From Neostapfia colusana (Eukaryota; Streptophyta; Magnoliopsida; Poales; Poaceae), in assembly GCA_030760725.1 (NCBI GenBank), contig JASWHV010000003.1, positions 116,468,153 through 116,532,152 of the forward strand: 64,000 nt of DNA, in the 5' to 3' direction. The notes beneath the pieces were generated by a model. The model was not told where the DNA came from and did no database searches. It was given only the letters and a program-made list of their open reading frames with translations. Below, piece after piece: positions 24,201 through 34,648 of this stretch. The position numbers and the translations under genes were made by a program. Each line of letters starts with the position of its first letter. The stretch's first letter is position 1.

Positions 24201-25351
24201 TATACATGGCAAGAAAAATGAGACCGAGCGGAGACTAAGGGCAGCAGGACTTTGGGACCTGTGTGCTATAGCTCCGCTTGTGTCGATTGAGGACCGAGCC
24301 GTGTGCGGGCCTGTTGAACAAGCTAGAACAATACCGAAGACCTACCGGCTATATGGTAACCGGGAAACCGATGTAACTCGAGTAGCTGGGTATTGAGGCA
24401 TTGCCCGTCGTTCAGAGGGTAGGTTGAGAGCTTGAGGTGTAAATCGGCTGGCGGCACTGAGATGCGCGTGCAGAGACCTCTTGCTTGGGACGATGGGACC
24501 GGTTCAATATTCGGCTGACGGATGAAAGGTGGTTGCGTATGGCGTCCGTGATGGTTGCTGTAGGAAACATCGAATACGGGCGCACGTGACGGGTTATTCG
24601 GGTAACCCTGCAGGGGTAAATCGATTATACTCGCCGTCCCTCGCGGTCAGTGAGTACCACTTGTTCACTGTACCGTGACGTAGAAAGAACAGGCTAGTTA
24701 CATGTTAAAATGTTGCTGATTGAAAGACAGACTTGATTGTTAATGATTTGCTGTAGTCTAGATCTAATTAAAGTTCTTTTCAACTTTGGGCAAAGTACAT
24801 GAGAAAAATGCGTTTCTTGTTTGATTGCGGCTCTCTCATGTGCCTTAGCGTAAGGTTCTCCACAACCTGCTGCTAAAACTTGAAAGGAAGGTTCTACTAA
24901 TTAGGCGAGTCCTTGCAAATGATTTTTATCTCATGTAACCTATCAACCCTCATGTAGAAGTTCCATGTTTAGGTGAGACGGGTCAGTCTTTCTGAGCCTT
25001 CGTGCTCACTGCTTGTGTTTGAAGCTTTTGCAGGGTTCTATGAGGAAGGGGCTCCCGAAGAGGAGACGGAACACCAGGATTGGAACCCCGTCGAGTGGGA
25101 GCCGTGCACGCCACAGAGTTAGTGTGCGTATGTGCTAACAAAGACACGTTCAAGGGCTGAACGTGAACTTGATGCGTAGTCTACGCCCGTGAGTGTAGAC
25201 TGGACATATTTTGCTGTAAACATGTTCATAAACCACTTTATGTAATATAAACTTTGCTTCCGCTTTGTACCTTTGATGTGTGTTATCCGGTGCTGTGCAA
25301 CGCAGCACCCTCAGCGTGATCCTGGCTCGACAAGACCGTGGGGTCGTGTCA
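21270..25351 (+). repeat. 5' LTR of element C (4082 bp)
   Basis: Begins TGTAAGGGCCTCAG, as does the 3' LTR at 32707, and ends in CA four nt before the primer site. An AT-rich start, a GC-rich block (about 21950-23130) and an AT-rich 3' part can be seen. A 9-bp inverted repeat with 3-nt loop lies at 21825-21845 and GTGGGACCCAC at 21877-21887; both are near the expected promoter region but no clear TATA box is visible. Small ORFs in the GC-rich block occur in both LTRs because the LTRs are copies. Confidence 0.92.
25289..25309 (+). other. Conserved LTR-end stem-loop (element C)
   Basis: GGTGCTG / CAGCACC with a 7-nt loop, 42 nt before the LTR end. Compared with elements A and E one base pair has changed on both sides (C-G to T-A), so pairing is kept. 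Confidence 0.6.
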
Positions 25352-25355
25352 GCGT

Positions 25356-25367
25356 TGGTATCAGAGC
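25356..25367 (+). other. Primer binding site, tRNA-Met type (element C)
   Basis: TGGTATCAGAGC, complementary to the 3' end of initiator tRNA-Met, four nt after the LTR. Confidence 0.9.
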
Positions 25368-26853
25368 TCCCTTGAGGTTTAACGCACTAAAAAAGGTCAT
25401 CTTTTTCAAAAATCCAGTGAGGAACGAGTTAGTAGCCCATATAAGGATGTTATTAGTATATAGAAAGTGGCATATTAACTTATTTGATTATGTCGGAAAA
25501 TTGTACATCTCGGGACGTTCATGTCTTGGGGGGTGCACATAAGCGCTGTCCACCTGTGCGCACAAGCTGAAGGGTGGAGCCCCACGGGTGGCAGGTAACC
25601 CGACCCGCTTTAGTATCCTCTACGACTCTTCATGTCGTTTGGGGTATTCGAGCAACGTCTGTCCCTGGCGTGCATGGTGCAATTTGGGAGACCCCGTCAC
25701 GTGGTCTGAAACGTGAACACATAACTCAAGGCGTGTTTGGCTTGAGAACATCCGGGCGAGTGATGACGGCCGGGTGTACGAACTGTATGGATTCCGGGCT
25801 CGGTGTGCAGCCGAGTCTGACGATTGTTTGAGTTTCTGCAGGTAGTCTGACCACAAAACGGTAGACGTGTAGCATCCGTGTGCGAGTGACGTTTAGTGCC
25901 ACTGAAATAACGAAGCCGGCTAAGTCCGGTATAGGTTTTTCTTTGTGAGGACGTATTACCGACATGATCTTGTGACGCATCGACGTCACACCCCACTAAA
26001 TGAACAACTTCATTGTAAAACTTGAAGGTTTTGATCCAAAGCACTAAAAATTGCTATAACCTCTTCTCTTAGTCAGGATATTCAATGTTAACAAGTTTTC
26101 AACTTATAGGTTGTTAAGGACAGAGCACTCTGTTTTCAGCTGAATCAAGGCTGAAGTTAATCAGAGGTTAGAGGTTGAGTTCTTTCGAGTTTAGGGGCAT
26201 ATGATACATTTCTGAAAAGTTCTAGAAGAGCTTGACAACTCTTCTGTTGAGGTCCAGGGGTGTTTCATCCCTTAACCACTCGAGAAATGCAGTAGAGTTG
26301 AAACTGTCCAGAAAACAGGACAGAGTAAAGACTCTCTGTAAACTCTCTGTAAATTAAGCATAACTTCCTGCTTAAAATCCAAAAATAGAAAATGAGGTAT
26401 TTCCGGAAAGCTTATGAGATGGGTTACAACTTTGTAATAGAAAGTTTTGTCAGATCGAGAACAGAATTAACTGGAATTCTTGGGTCAAAACAGTACCTAA
26501 AGCAGGGAGGTGCTGTCCAATTTTTTCTCCAGAAATTCTGTTAACTTTGACATCTCATAACTTTTGAACCATGACAGATCTTAGGCCAAGCAAATACTTT
26601 CTGGAAATCTATTGAAGTTAGCTTTAACTTTGATGTTGAGCTCCAGAATTAGTTTTGCTTTTAACATGGCCTAAATCAGGTTGAGATGGAAAATGGTCAG
26701 GGCTGTCATGTGGGACAGCAGATCAGTAGTCAAATTTGATTAAATTTGAACTATATTTCCATGTTTTATGAGTTCTATGACATATCTTATGTTAAAACTC
26801 AATGGTTTACTGTTTAAATAAATATTTGACATTTATCAAATATATTTTTAAAA
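25368..26853 (+). other. Untranslated leader of element C
   Basis: The first ~650 nt are recognisably related to the leader of element A. The rest is AT-rich, with degenerate repeat units opening CATAACT at 26359 and 26556 (197 nt apart). No credible ORF before 26854. Confidence 0.7.
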
Positions 26854-27798
26854 ATGACAGCAGATAAGCAGTTCGAGAACGGTTGGGTGGAATCTCACTG
26901 TTCTCACCACAGCGGCTATCCGGAGGCATTGAGGCAGATGCTTCAATATTTCGGATACAACCAGATGCCACAGTACATCGCCAAGGAAGAAGGCGAAGAG
27001 GGGAACAAGACGTGGACGATCCATGTCGAAGTCCCTGCAGGACCTACGCCACCCGGTTGGGTGTCGTTCACTGTTACGGTGAGAGGTAGGCAACCAGAAG
27101 GGATGTGGCAAGTGGCAGCCCGTGACACCATGTCACGTTTCTGCCAACTACACTTGCAGGCTATGGAGGGAACTCCATACGCGCTCGTTCCGTTGGAGGG
27201 ACGGGCTCAGCATGTGTGGGAAGAGAGGTACCGGGAGGCAACAGATCCGGGTAGCCCAAGGTACAGCCCCGCGGAGGCAAAACTTAGCCTCCAGATGAGG
27301 GCGGGAAACGCCGTGATGGACAGCCAAGCTGTTCATACGGAGCATCTCGCCACAAAGCTCAAGGAGAGCAAGATCCATGGAGACCATTTTGAGAGTGCTC
27401 ACAGCGCACTCCGTAATGTGCTCCTTCCGACGATCAAGCGACTGAATGAACAGCACAATCAGTTGCATCGTCTGAAGAAGGCAAAGGAGAAGAGCCGTGG
27501 TGACATCGCGGCGTTGCAAGAGCTGGTGCAGACCCTAACCCAGCAGAATGAGGACCTTGCTCAAGAGCGGGACGACGCTATTGAAGAAGGGCAAGGCTGG
27601 GAAGAGGACTACAACCAGGCCATGGACGAGGTGCATGCTTTGCAGGACCTCGTACCTCCGGTATTAGGCATACCGGTAGTCTTGGGTCTTCCAGCAATGG
27701 GAGAACCCGAGATGGGAGAAGAGGTGGTAGATCCAGAGCCACCAGAAGAGGTACCAGAGGAAGACGACCCGCAGGAGGTCGAGTTCTACTGCGAGTAG
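26854..27798 (+). CDS. Extra ORF before gag of element C, 314-aa coiled-coil protein
   Basis: An intact ATG-to-TAG frame of 314 codons between leader and gag, in the sense direction. I do not recognise a characterised family, though similar grass retroelement proteins probably exist. Residues 1-105 look globular: a helix-like GYPEALRQMLQYFGY, the strand-like WTIHVEV and FTVTV, then the helix-like WQVAARDTMSRFCQLHL, an order reminiscent of a double-stranded-RNA-binding fold but without its usual lysine signature. Residues ~180-268 are rich in Leu, Glu, Lys and Gln and should form a coiled coil. Residues ~283-314 are a strongly acidic Glu/Pro tail. No signal peptide, membrane segment, zinc finger or protease/RT motif is seen. 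It is more GC-rich than the leader around it. Elements A, B and E have no ORF here. Sense extra ORFs in plant Ty3/gypsy elements are a known phenomenon. Confidence 0.8.
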   Translation: MTADKQFENGWVESHCSHHSGYPEALRQMLQYFGYNQMPQYIAKEEGEEGNKTWTIHVEVPAGPTPPGWVSFTVTVRGRQPEGMWQVAARDTMSRFCQLHLQAMEGTPYALVPLEGRAQHVWEERYREATDPGSPRYSPAEAKLSLQMRAGNAVMDSQAVHTEHLATKLKESKIHGDHFESAHSALRNVLLPTIKRLNEQHNQLHRLKKAKEKSRGDIAALQELVQTLTQQNEDLAQERDDAIEEGQGWEEDYNQAMDEVHALQDLVPPVLGIPVVLGLPAMGEPEMGEEVVDPEPPEEVPEEDDPQEVEFYCE

Positions 27799-28069
27799 GG
27801 GGTTACAGTTGCCAAGTAGGGCAGCTAGGGTAGTGTAACCCAACTTTTGTAATCGGTGACATGTCGTGTAAACAGTAGCGTTTGTATAGGTAGTGACGAC
27901 ATGAGCACGACTTCTCGGAGACCCGAGAATAATGTATCTTGTATAAAGTTTATGCTTTATCAATATATGTGAATGTTGTGCAAATTAATCATGTGTCACT
28001 TCAATACCTACTGTTGCATATGGAATTTTAAGTATGACATGTGCTAATCGCTGCTATTTGAATTTCAGA
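27799..28069 (+). other. Spacer between extra ORF and gag, with two stem-loops
   Basis: 271 nt without coding capacity. TTCTCGG-AGAC-CCGAGAA (27912-27929) and ATAAAG/CTTTAT with a 6-nt loop (27943-27960) form two adjacent perfect stem-loops. The spacer ends in TTTCAG one nt before the gag ATG, which resembles a splice acceptor. Confidence 0.6.
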
Positions 28070-29298
28070 ATGACTCGTACTCGTGCCAACCCGGATGTTG
28101 GGGGTACCAGCCAAGGGGGAGAGACCTCCCAACCACCTCCCGAGGACTCCTCGGGACAGCAGCAGCAACCGCAGCAACAGCAACAGCAAACACCGCCACC
28201 GCCACTGCCAACAGTTACATTGGCCGACATCGTCGCGGCAATGGTGGGTTCACATCAGCAGCACACAGAGTTGCTGCAAACTCTTATCGCCAATACGTCT
28301 CGCCCAGAGAGACGTCAAGACTGTGAGGAGCGTCAACAGAGCTCCTACTCCGACTTCCTAGCGACTCATCCCCCAGCATTCTCAAGGGCGGATGAACCTC
28401 TTGACGCAGACAACTGGCTCCGCGCAATAGAGATGAAGTTTGGCTGCTCCAGATAAGCGAGCAGCGCAAGACTCAGTTCGTGGTTCAGCAGCTCCAAGGA
28501 TCCGCGAGCGCGTGGTGGGCAAACTTCTGTGCTTCACAGCCCACCGACCGAGTTATGACCTGGACGGAGTTCCGGACGGCCTTCAGGGCCTATCATATAC
28601 CGCCAGGTTTGATGAAGAGAAATACGCAGGAGTTTCTGCACCTGCAGCAAGGGAGCCGGAACGTGCTGGAATACTCCAGGGCGTTCAACGATCTCGCGCT
28701 CTACGCGTTGTATCACGCAGATACCGACGAGAAGCGGCGGGACCACTTTTACCAGGGGCTTAACCCGCTCCTGAAGGACAAATTGGCGATGTTCAATCAC
28801 AGCAGCCTCAACGACATAATTGATGCTGCGATTGTTCAAGAGGAATCCGGCAAGGAGTTGGCGGCGGCGGAGCGAAAGCGAAGCGCGCCGCAAAGCAGCG
28901 GAGAAGGAGGCGGTCATTCTCAGAAGTTTCGGATGGTGAATTGCCCACCATCAGGTCCACGCTGGCAGCCACCCCAGGGGTTGATGCCGTTCCGCAATCG
29001 GCCGTACTCTTCACCGGCATTCAGGCCGGCACTGCCAGTACCACCTCCGCAACAACAACAGCAGCAGCGGACGATGCCGCGTGCGTATGCACCTCAGCAA
29101 CGCATGCCGGGGTTTCTTCCCCCGAGCACTACACCAGCAGAGGCCACATGTTACAAGTGTGGTCGTCCAGGACACTTCGCGAGCAGTTGCCCGGAGAGGC
29201 AAGGCGGCAGAGTGGCACCGCAGTTTCCGGGGAGGAATCAACCCCAGAACCCTACTAATGCGCGGCGGGCAAACCCTAGGCCCAGCACCGTCCACTAG
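28070..29298 (+). pseudogene. gag: gag, element C (one frameshift)
   Basis: ATG at 28070 after TTTCAG. A Gln/Pro-rich N-terminal region is followed by the capsid domain (DADNWLRAIEMKFG, WWANF, AFRAYHIP, FYQGLNP). A single missing base near 28441-28444 sends the first frame to a TAA at 28454-28456; the other frame is then open to 29298. The zinc knuckle near 29151-29195 reads C-x2-C-x4-H-x4-C with all ligands present. Gag ends at an in-frame TAG (29296-29298); the protease continues in the same frame directly after it, whereas element A reads a sense codon (Tyr) at the aligned place. Confidence 0.88.
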
Positions 29299-30729
29299 CT
29301 TGCCATAGAGGACGTGCCGGAGGGCGAGCCAATCCTTGCGGGTATGTTCCAACTCCACCAGCATCCCGCCATAGTATTGTTTGATTCAGGCGCCACGCAT
29401 AATTTTATTAGCCAAGCTTTCATTGCTAAACACAGCTTGCAAATACTACCCACGGATAGTCCATATTTAATTTGTTCACCGGGTGGGAGAATTTCAGCAA
29501 GCGTAATGGTTTCCAAAGCACCATTATGCTTAGCGGGTAGAGTCTACCCTACGTCTCTCATAATCTTAGAGGGACAAAAGGTCGATGTCATCCTAGGGAT
29601 GTCGTGGTTAACCCGCCACGGCGCTGTTTTAGACACCATCCTTCGAGTCATGCACTTAAACTCAGAAGTGCACGGATCTCACTCCTTATTTCTGGACAGT
29701 CCAGAAATAAAACTTCCAAATATCTATCAGTCGACAACCATCAGATTGGAAGACATTCCAGTGGTCCGAGAGTTCCCTGACGTATTCCCGGACGATTTGC
29801 CGGGGATGCCGCCCGATAGAGAGGTGGAGTTCAAGATTGAACTTGCACCGGGAACCATGCCAATATCCCGAAGGCTGTACAAAATGGCGCCCAAGGAATT
29901 GGCTGAACTGAAGACTCAGCTCACGGACCTCCTGGAGAAGGGTATTATTAGGCCGAGCTCCTCACCATGGGGCTGTTCAGCATTATTCGTGAAGAAGAAG
30001 GATGAGACGTTGCGGCTTTGCGTGGACTATCGTCCATTAAATGCCGTAACCATCAAGAACATGTACCCATTGCAATGGATCGACATGTTGTTTGATCAGT
30101 TGGTCGAAGCAAAGATCGTTTCCAAGATGGACTTAAGATCCGGGTACCATCAGATTAAGATGAGGGTGGAGGACATTCCAAAGACAGCTTTCTCGACGAG
30201 GTACGGACTTTATGAGTACCTGGTCATGTCCTTCGGCCTCACCAACGCTCCAGCTCACTTCATGTACTTGATGAACTCGGTATTCATGCCAGAGCTGGAT
30301 AAGTTTGTCGTGGTCTTCATCAACGACATCCTGGTATATTCAAAGTCGGAGGAAGATCACAAGAAGCATCTGCGTATAGTCTTGCAACGGCTGCGGGATC
30401 ACAAGTTATACGCGAAATTCAGCAAGTGCGAATTTTGGATCTCGCAAGTGCCTTTTCTCGGGCATATCATCTCAGCGGAGGGTATCGCTGTAGACCCGAG
30501 CAAGATCACTCAAGTGCTGAATTGGAAATCCCCGAGAACTGTTCACGAGGTACGGAGTTTCCTCGGACTCGCGGGATATTATCGGAGGTTCATTCCGAAC
30601 TTCTCGAAGATTGCCAAGCCTATGACGGAGCTGCTGAAGAAGGCTACAAAATATGTTTGGAGTCCAGTATGTGAAGCAGCATTCAAGACTTTAGTCAAGC
30701 ACCTAACATCAGCACCGGTTTTGGCGTAG
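29299..30729 (+). pseudogene. pol: Protease, RT and start of RNase H, element C
   Basis: The retropepsin motif DSG is at 29383-29391 and the LGMSWL flap-side region follows; then the RT domain with KMDLRSGYHQ and SFGLTNAP. The catalytic motif reads FINDILVYSK: the first Asp of the DD pair is Asn (codon AAC, 30322-30324), which should abolish polymerisation. The frame closes at TAG 30727-30729 (VLA-stop-PDTTKPF), where elements B and E have CAG (Gln). Confidence 0.9.
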
Positions 30730-31566
30730 CCAGACACAACAAAACCGTTCGATGTGTACTGCGATGCATCCGGCATTGGGCTTGCATGTGTGCTGATGCA
30801 AGACCGAAGAGTGGTCGCGTATGGATCACGGCAGCTTAGAAACCATGAGCAGAATTATCCAACCCACGACTTGGAGCTCGCTGCCGTGGTACTTGCACTG
30901 AAAATGTGGAGGCACTACCTACTCGGTAACCTCGTACATTTATATACCGACCACAAAAGCCTCAAGTACATATTCACTCAGAAAGAGCTGAACATGAGGC
31001 AGCGAAGATGGTTAGAACTGAGAAAAGATTACGAAATAGAGATCCATTATCATCCGGGCAAGGCAAACGTAGTGGCAGATGCGCTGAGCTGCAAGTCACA
31101 CGTCAACAATCTGACCATCACACCGTTGGAAGAGAGCGAACCACCGCTACATGTCATTCCACATGGAGCTCTCTACAACCTAGCTTTGATCCCCACCATC
31201 CGTGAAGAAATAGAAGCAGCTCAGAAACATGACAAGGGCATGTCGCATTTGCGGAGACGTGTAGATAGTGGGGAGCTTAAATGTTTCCGGAAGGACGGAG
31301 ACGGCGTCCTATGGTTCAAGGACCGGATCATCGTACCCCGTAACCCGGAATTACGGAATAAAATCTTTGATGAGGACCACTTGTCAAAGTTTTCTATTCA
31401 CCCCGGCAGCAACAAAATGTATCAAGAACTCAGAAGCAAGTTTTGGTGGACACGGATGAAGCGGGAGATCGCCAAGTACGTGTCCGAGTGTGATACATGC
31501 CGAAGGGTGAAGGCGGACCATATGCGGAAACCGGGACTGCTACTACCACTGGGCGTTCCTGCCTAG
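30730..31566 (+). pseudogene. pol: RNase H and integrase zinc-binding region, element C
   Basis: Continues pol in the same frame after the stop at 30727. RNase H shows the DASGIGL, LELAAVVLALK and TDHKSLKY motifs. The integrase N-terminus shows the His-His...CDTC zinc-binding residues. It closes at TAG 31564-31566 in VPA-stop-KWED, where elements B and E have TGG (Trp). Confidence 0.9.
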
Positions 31567-32637
31567 AAGTGGGAGGATGTGAGCATGGACTTCATCGTCG
31601 GTTTACCCACCACCTTTCAAAAACATGATTCCGTGTGGGTGATCATCGATCGGCTCACCAAGTTTGCCCATTTCATCCCGGTCAACACCAACTACAACAC
31701 CAAGAAGTACGCTGAACTGTACATCTCACGGATCCTATGCTTGTACGGCGTACCCCATACCATCATATCGGATCGGGGCACTTTATTTGTGTCCCGTTTT
31801 CGGGAGCAGCTGCACGCTGCCTTGGGGACGAAGCTGATCCGTAGTTCAGCATACCACCCGCAAACGGATGGGCAAACTGAGCGGGTAAATCAGATCTTAG
31901 AAGACATGCTACGAGCTTGCGCTATCAACCACGGCAAGAATTGGGACGATCACTTGCCGTTAGCCGAGTTCTCGTACAACAATGGGTACCAAGCCATCAT
32001 AAAGATGGCGCCCTACGAGGCGCTATACGGAAGAAAATGCCGCACACCATTGAACTGGTGTGAGTCTGGCGAAAGGGTTACCTTCGGGATTGACCTCGTC
32101 AACAACGCGGAAGAAAAGGTTCGACTGATTCAAGCGAACCTAAAAGCCGCTCAATCCTGTCAGAAACAGTATGCGGACCGGAGAAGGCGCCCATTACAAT
32201 TCGAAGTTGGAGATCACGTATATCTACGGGTGTCTCCAATGAAGGGCGTAGACAGATTTGGGGTGAGAGGAAAGTTGGCACCCCGATTCATCGGTCCATT
32301 CCAGATTACCGAAAGATGTGGATCAGTGGCATACCGGCTGAAATTACCAGAAGCACTTTCCGGTGTGCATGACGTCTTTCACATTTCCCAGCTGAGGATG
32401 TGTCTCAAGCTATCAACTACCATTCAGCTGGAAGACATTGAAGAACTGCAACCGGATCTCACCTATCGGGAGGAACCGGTGCAGATTATTGATGAAAAGG
32501 CCCGAACCACACGCAACCGTACATTGTGGTTCTACAAAGTTCTATGGAATAATCACTCCATGGACGAAGCGACATGGGAGAGTGAAGGATTTCTTCGCGC
32601 TAACTACCCCGATGTTTTCACGTCGCATAACCGGTAA
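31567..32637 (+). pseudogene. pol: Integrase core and chromodomain, element C
   Basis: A clean frame to TAA at 32635-32637. The DDE core is complete: MDFIVGLP, SDRGTLF and TDGQTERVNQILE. The C-terminal GPY/F-like region (RFIGPFQITERCGSVAYRL) and a chromodomain with the core VLWNNHSMDEATWESE follow, typical of Tekay/Del chromoviruses. Best-preserved integrase of the window; separated from the upstream pol only by one nonsense codon. Confidence 0.9.
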
Positions 32638-32671
32638 TTTTCCACTGTCCTCTCTCTCATTTTCACCTTAT

Positions 32672-32706
32672 AATCTCGGGACGAGATTCTTTTAAGGGGG
32701 GAGGAA
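32672..32706 (+). other. Inverted repeat and polypurine tract of element C
   Basis: AATCTCG-GGA-CGAGATT at 32672-32688, then TCTTTT and the tract AAGGGGGGAGGAA (32694-32706) abutting the 3' LTR. Confidence 0.85.
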
Positions 32707-34648
32707 TGTAAGGGCCTCAGTTTTTTACCACATATTTGAAGTGTTCATCACCATACACACACGCCTCATTGGAGGAAAGTTGATGAACACAAATGAAGAG
32801 CAAGTAACCACCATCAACATGCTCATTAGAGAACAAACTCACATATTGCAAAAGTGGCATTTCCACATGTGATATAGATGGGCTGGGCATATGAAAACTC
32901 CTACACATTGCTAGGATGTCCATGCCAAGTTTCACCCAAATGCAAAACCTTTTTGAGGTCATTTTGGGTATAGCTAGAAAGAGGGCAGTTTGAAACCATA
33001 TTCAAATTCAAACTGTTTTTATCCCATGAATTCAAAAGTGGGGGGCATATTCTTATTCAGTACATTTTTGTGAGCTCACACACCAATTTTCGCTCCATTT
33101 GGAGTTGATCTTGACATGATCTAAGTGGGACAAATTCAAACTTTATTTGAATTCCAAACTGAACTTGTGCTGAAATTCATTCAAACCAAACCCAATTTGA
33201 ATTCTAATCAATTCAAATGGCTCATGGGTGAATAATTTGAATCACCAGGGGTATTTTGGGGCTCACTGTTTACAACAGTGATTAGTAGTAAATTTCAGAG
33301 GTTAAAACCCCGGGTGGGACCCACATGTCATAGAGAGAAGAAGGGAAGTCTTGCACACAAAGTCACAGCCTCGGTGGGAAATTCCAACGAGCAGCTGTCA
33401 GCTGTGCCACCGAGAAGCCACCGGCGCTACCAGCTGCTTCCTTCCCCGCGTGCTGGCGCCCAGGGCGGCTTGCTCGCACCTCCACGCGACCGGCACCGCC
33501 TCAGCTCGAGCAGGGATCGGCTGGCTTTATCCCCTCGCGTGCAACCCCGAGCAGCGGCAGACTTTCTCCCCGAAGCTCTCTGCTCTATCTGGAAAACCAG
33601 CAAACGATCTCCTCCTTAGTTCCTGAGCTGCTAGACAGCAACCTGAGATCGTACTCCACCTCCCCGACGTCGAAAACCCCGAGCTCCGACCTCCCTTGCC
33701 CGAGAACGATCGCCACAGCGGCGACCTAAACTCAGCCGAAGGTCAGGCGCTCGTGGACAGCGTTCCACGGGAGCTTTCACGGTCCAGCAAGGGCAGCAGC
33801 AGGAACGCGCAACAGTCGTGCTGCTCTCCTCCAAGTTTGGAAGCAAACCGTGAAGAATCCACAGCAAATTTCCAGTTTTTGCTCCGGCAACCTTAAACTG
33901 AGCTTCCGTTACGGATCCTTCAAATTCTCGCTCTAAGATCCTTCTATAGCTATCAAATCTTGCACATAGACGCTGGAGTAGCCGGCGATCAAGTTCCATT
34001 CTGCATCCGTGGTATGAAACCGACTAGGAGTGACGAATTTCGAGCTTGATCAAGGGCGCTCATGGCGGGCACGCTCAGTCACACGGTGCTGACCGAGTTG
34101 CCGCCATCTTTGAACCCTTTTGACACCTTGTCGAGCTTCCTAGAGGTATACTGATGCTGTAGAACCAATTGTTCGAGGTGTTGGCAGGTTAGAACCCACG
34201 GTCGACGGCGCCGAACCTCAACCGAGGCCACGGCACGTCGCCGGGCTATTTCCGGTCACTGCCAGCCCGAACTGACACCACCGACGTGTTCCTTGACGTC
34301 GACAACCCCCTGGCGGCGAGTTTCAGACCATGGGATGGCCGGCAGTGGCGAGCCAGCGAGCTCCGGGTCTACTCCGGCGAGGGGAGGCGGCGCGGGCGCG
34401 AGAGCGCGTCGGGAGGAAGACGAAGCTGGATGGCCCACGCGTCAGCGGCTCAAAATTTTAAATCGGGATCGGGTGTGGCCGGGATCTGGTGTGCTGGCGC
34501 GTAAAGACCCTGTGGGCCGCGGTGGGCGGTCGCCTCCGCGCCTAACACGTGTCCCCGCGGGCCCCGGCAGATGATCTTTGCTGCAACTAAAACTTGACCA
34601 AGTCTCTGTTTAGGTTGTAACCAAGCCACAGTAAAGGTTTCATAGCCG
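32707..34648 (+). repeat. 3' LTR of element C, deleted and truncated
   Basis: Matches the 5' LTR from its first base through about 34573 (equivalent to about 23135). An internal deletion of about 566 bp relative to the 5' LTR follows; about 76 further bases (34574-34648) match 23703-23778. After 34648 the sequence belongs to a different LTR (remnant D). Confidence 0.88.

Larger units (their letters stand above)
21270..34648 (+). mobile_element. Element C: chromovirus with an extra ORF before gag
   Basis: Complete 5' LTR, primer site, leader, extra ORF, gag, protease, RT, RNase H, integrase, chromodomain, polypurine tract and a damaged 3' LTR. Lesions seen: a 1-nt frameshift in gag, three in-frame TAG codons, an RT active-site Asp-to-Asn change, an internal deletion of about 0.57 kb in the 3' LTR and loss of the 3' LTR end. 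No target duplication can be verified because the right end is gone. Confidence 0.92.

Noticed and set aside
26854..27798. Host cellular gene between repeats
   Set aside because: It lies between the primer site and gag of one element in the same orientation, without visible introns or its own promoter, so I treat it as part of the element, although its origin may be a captured gene.
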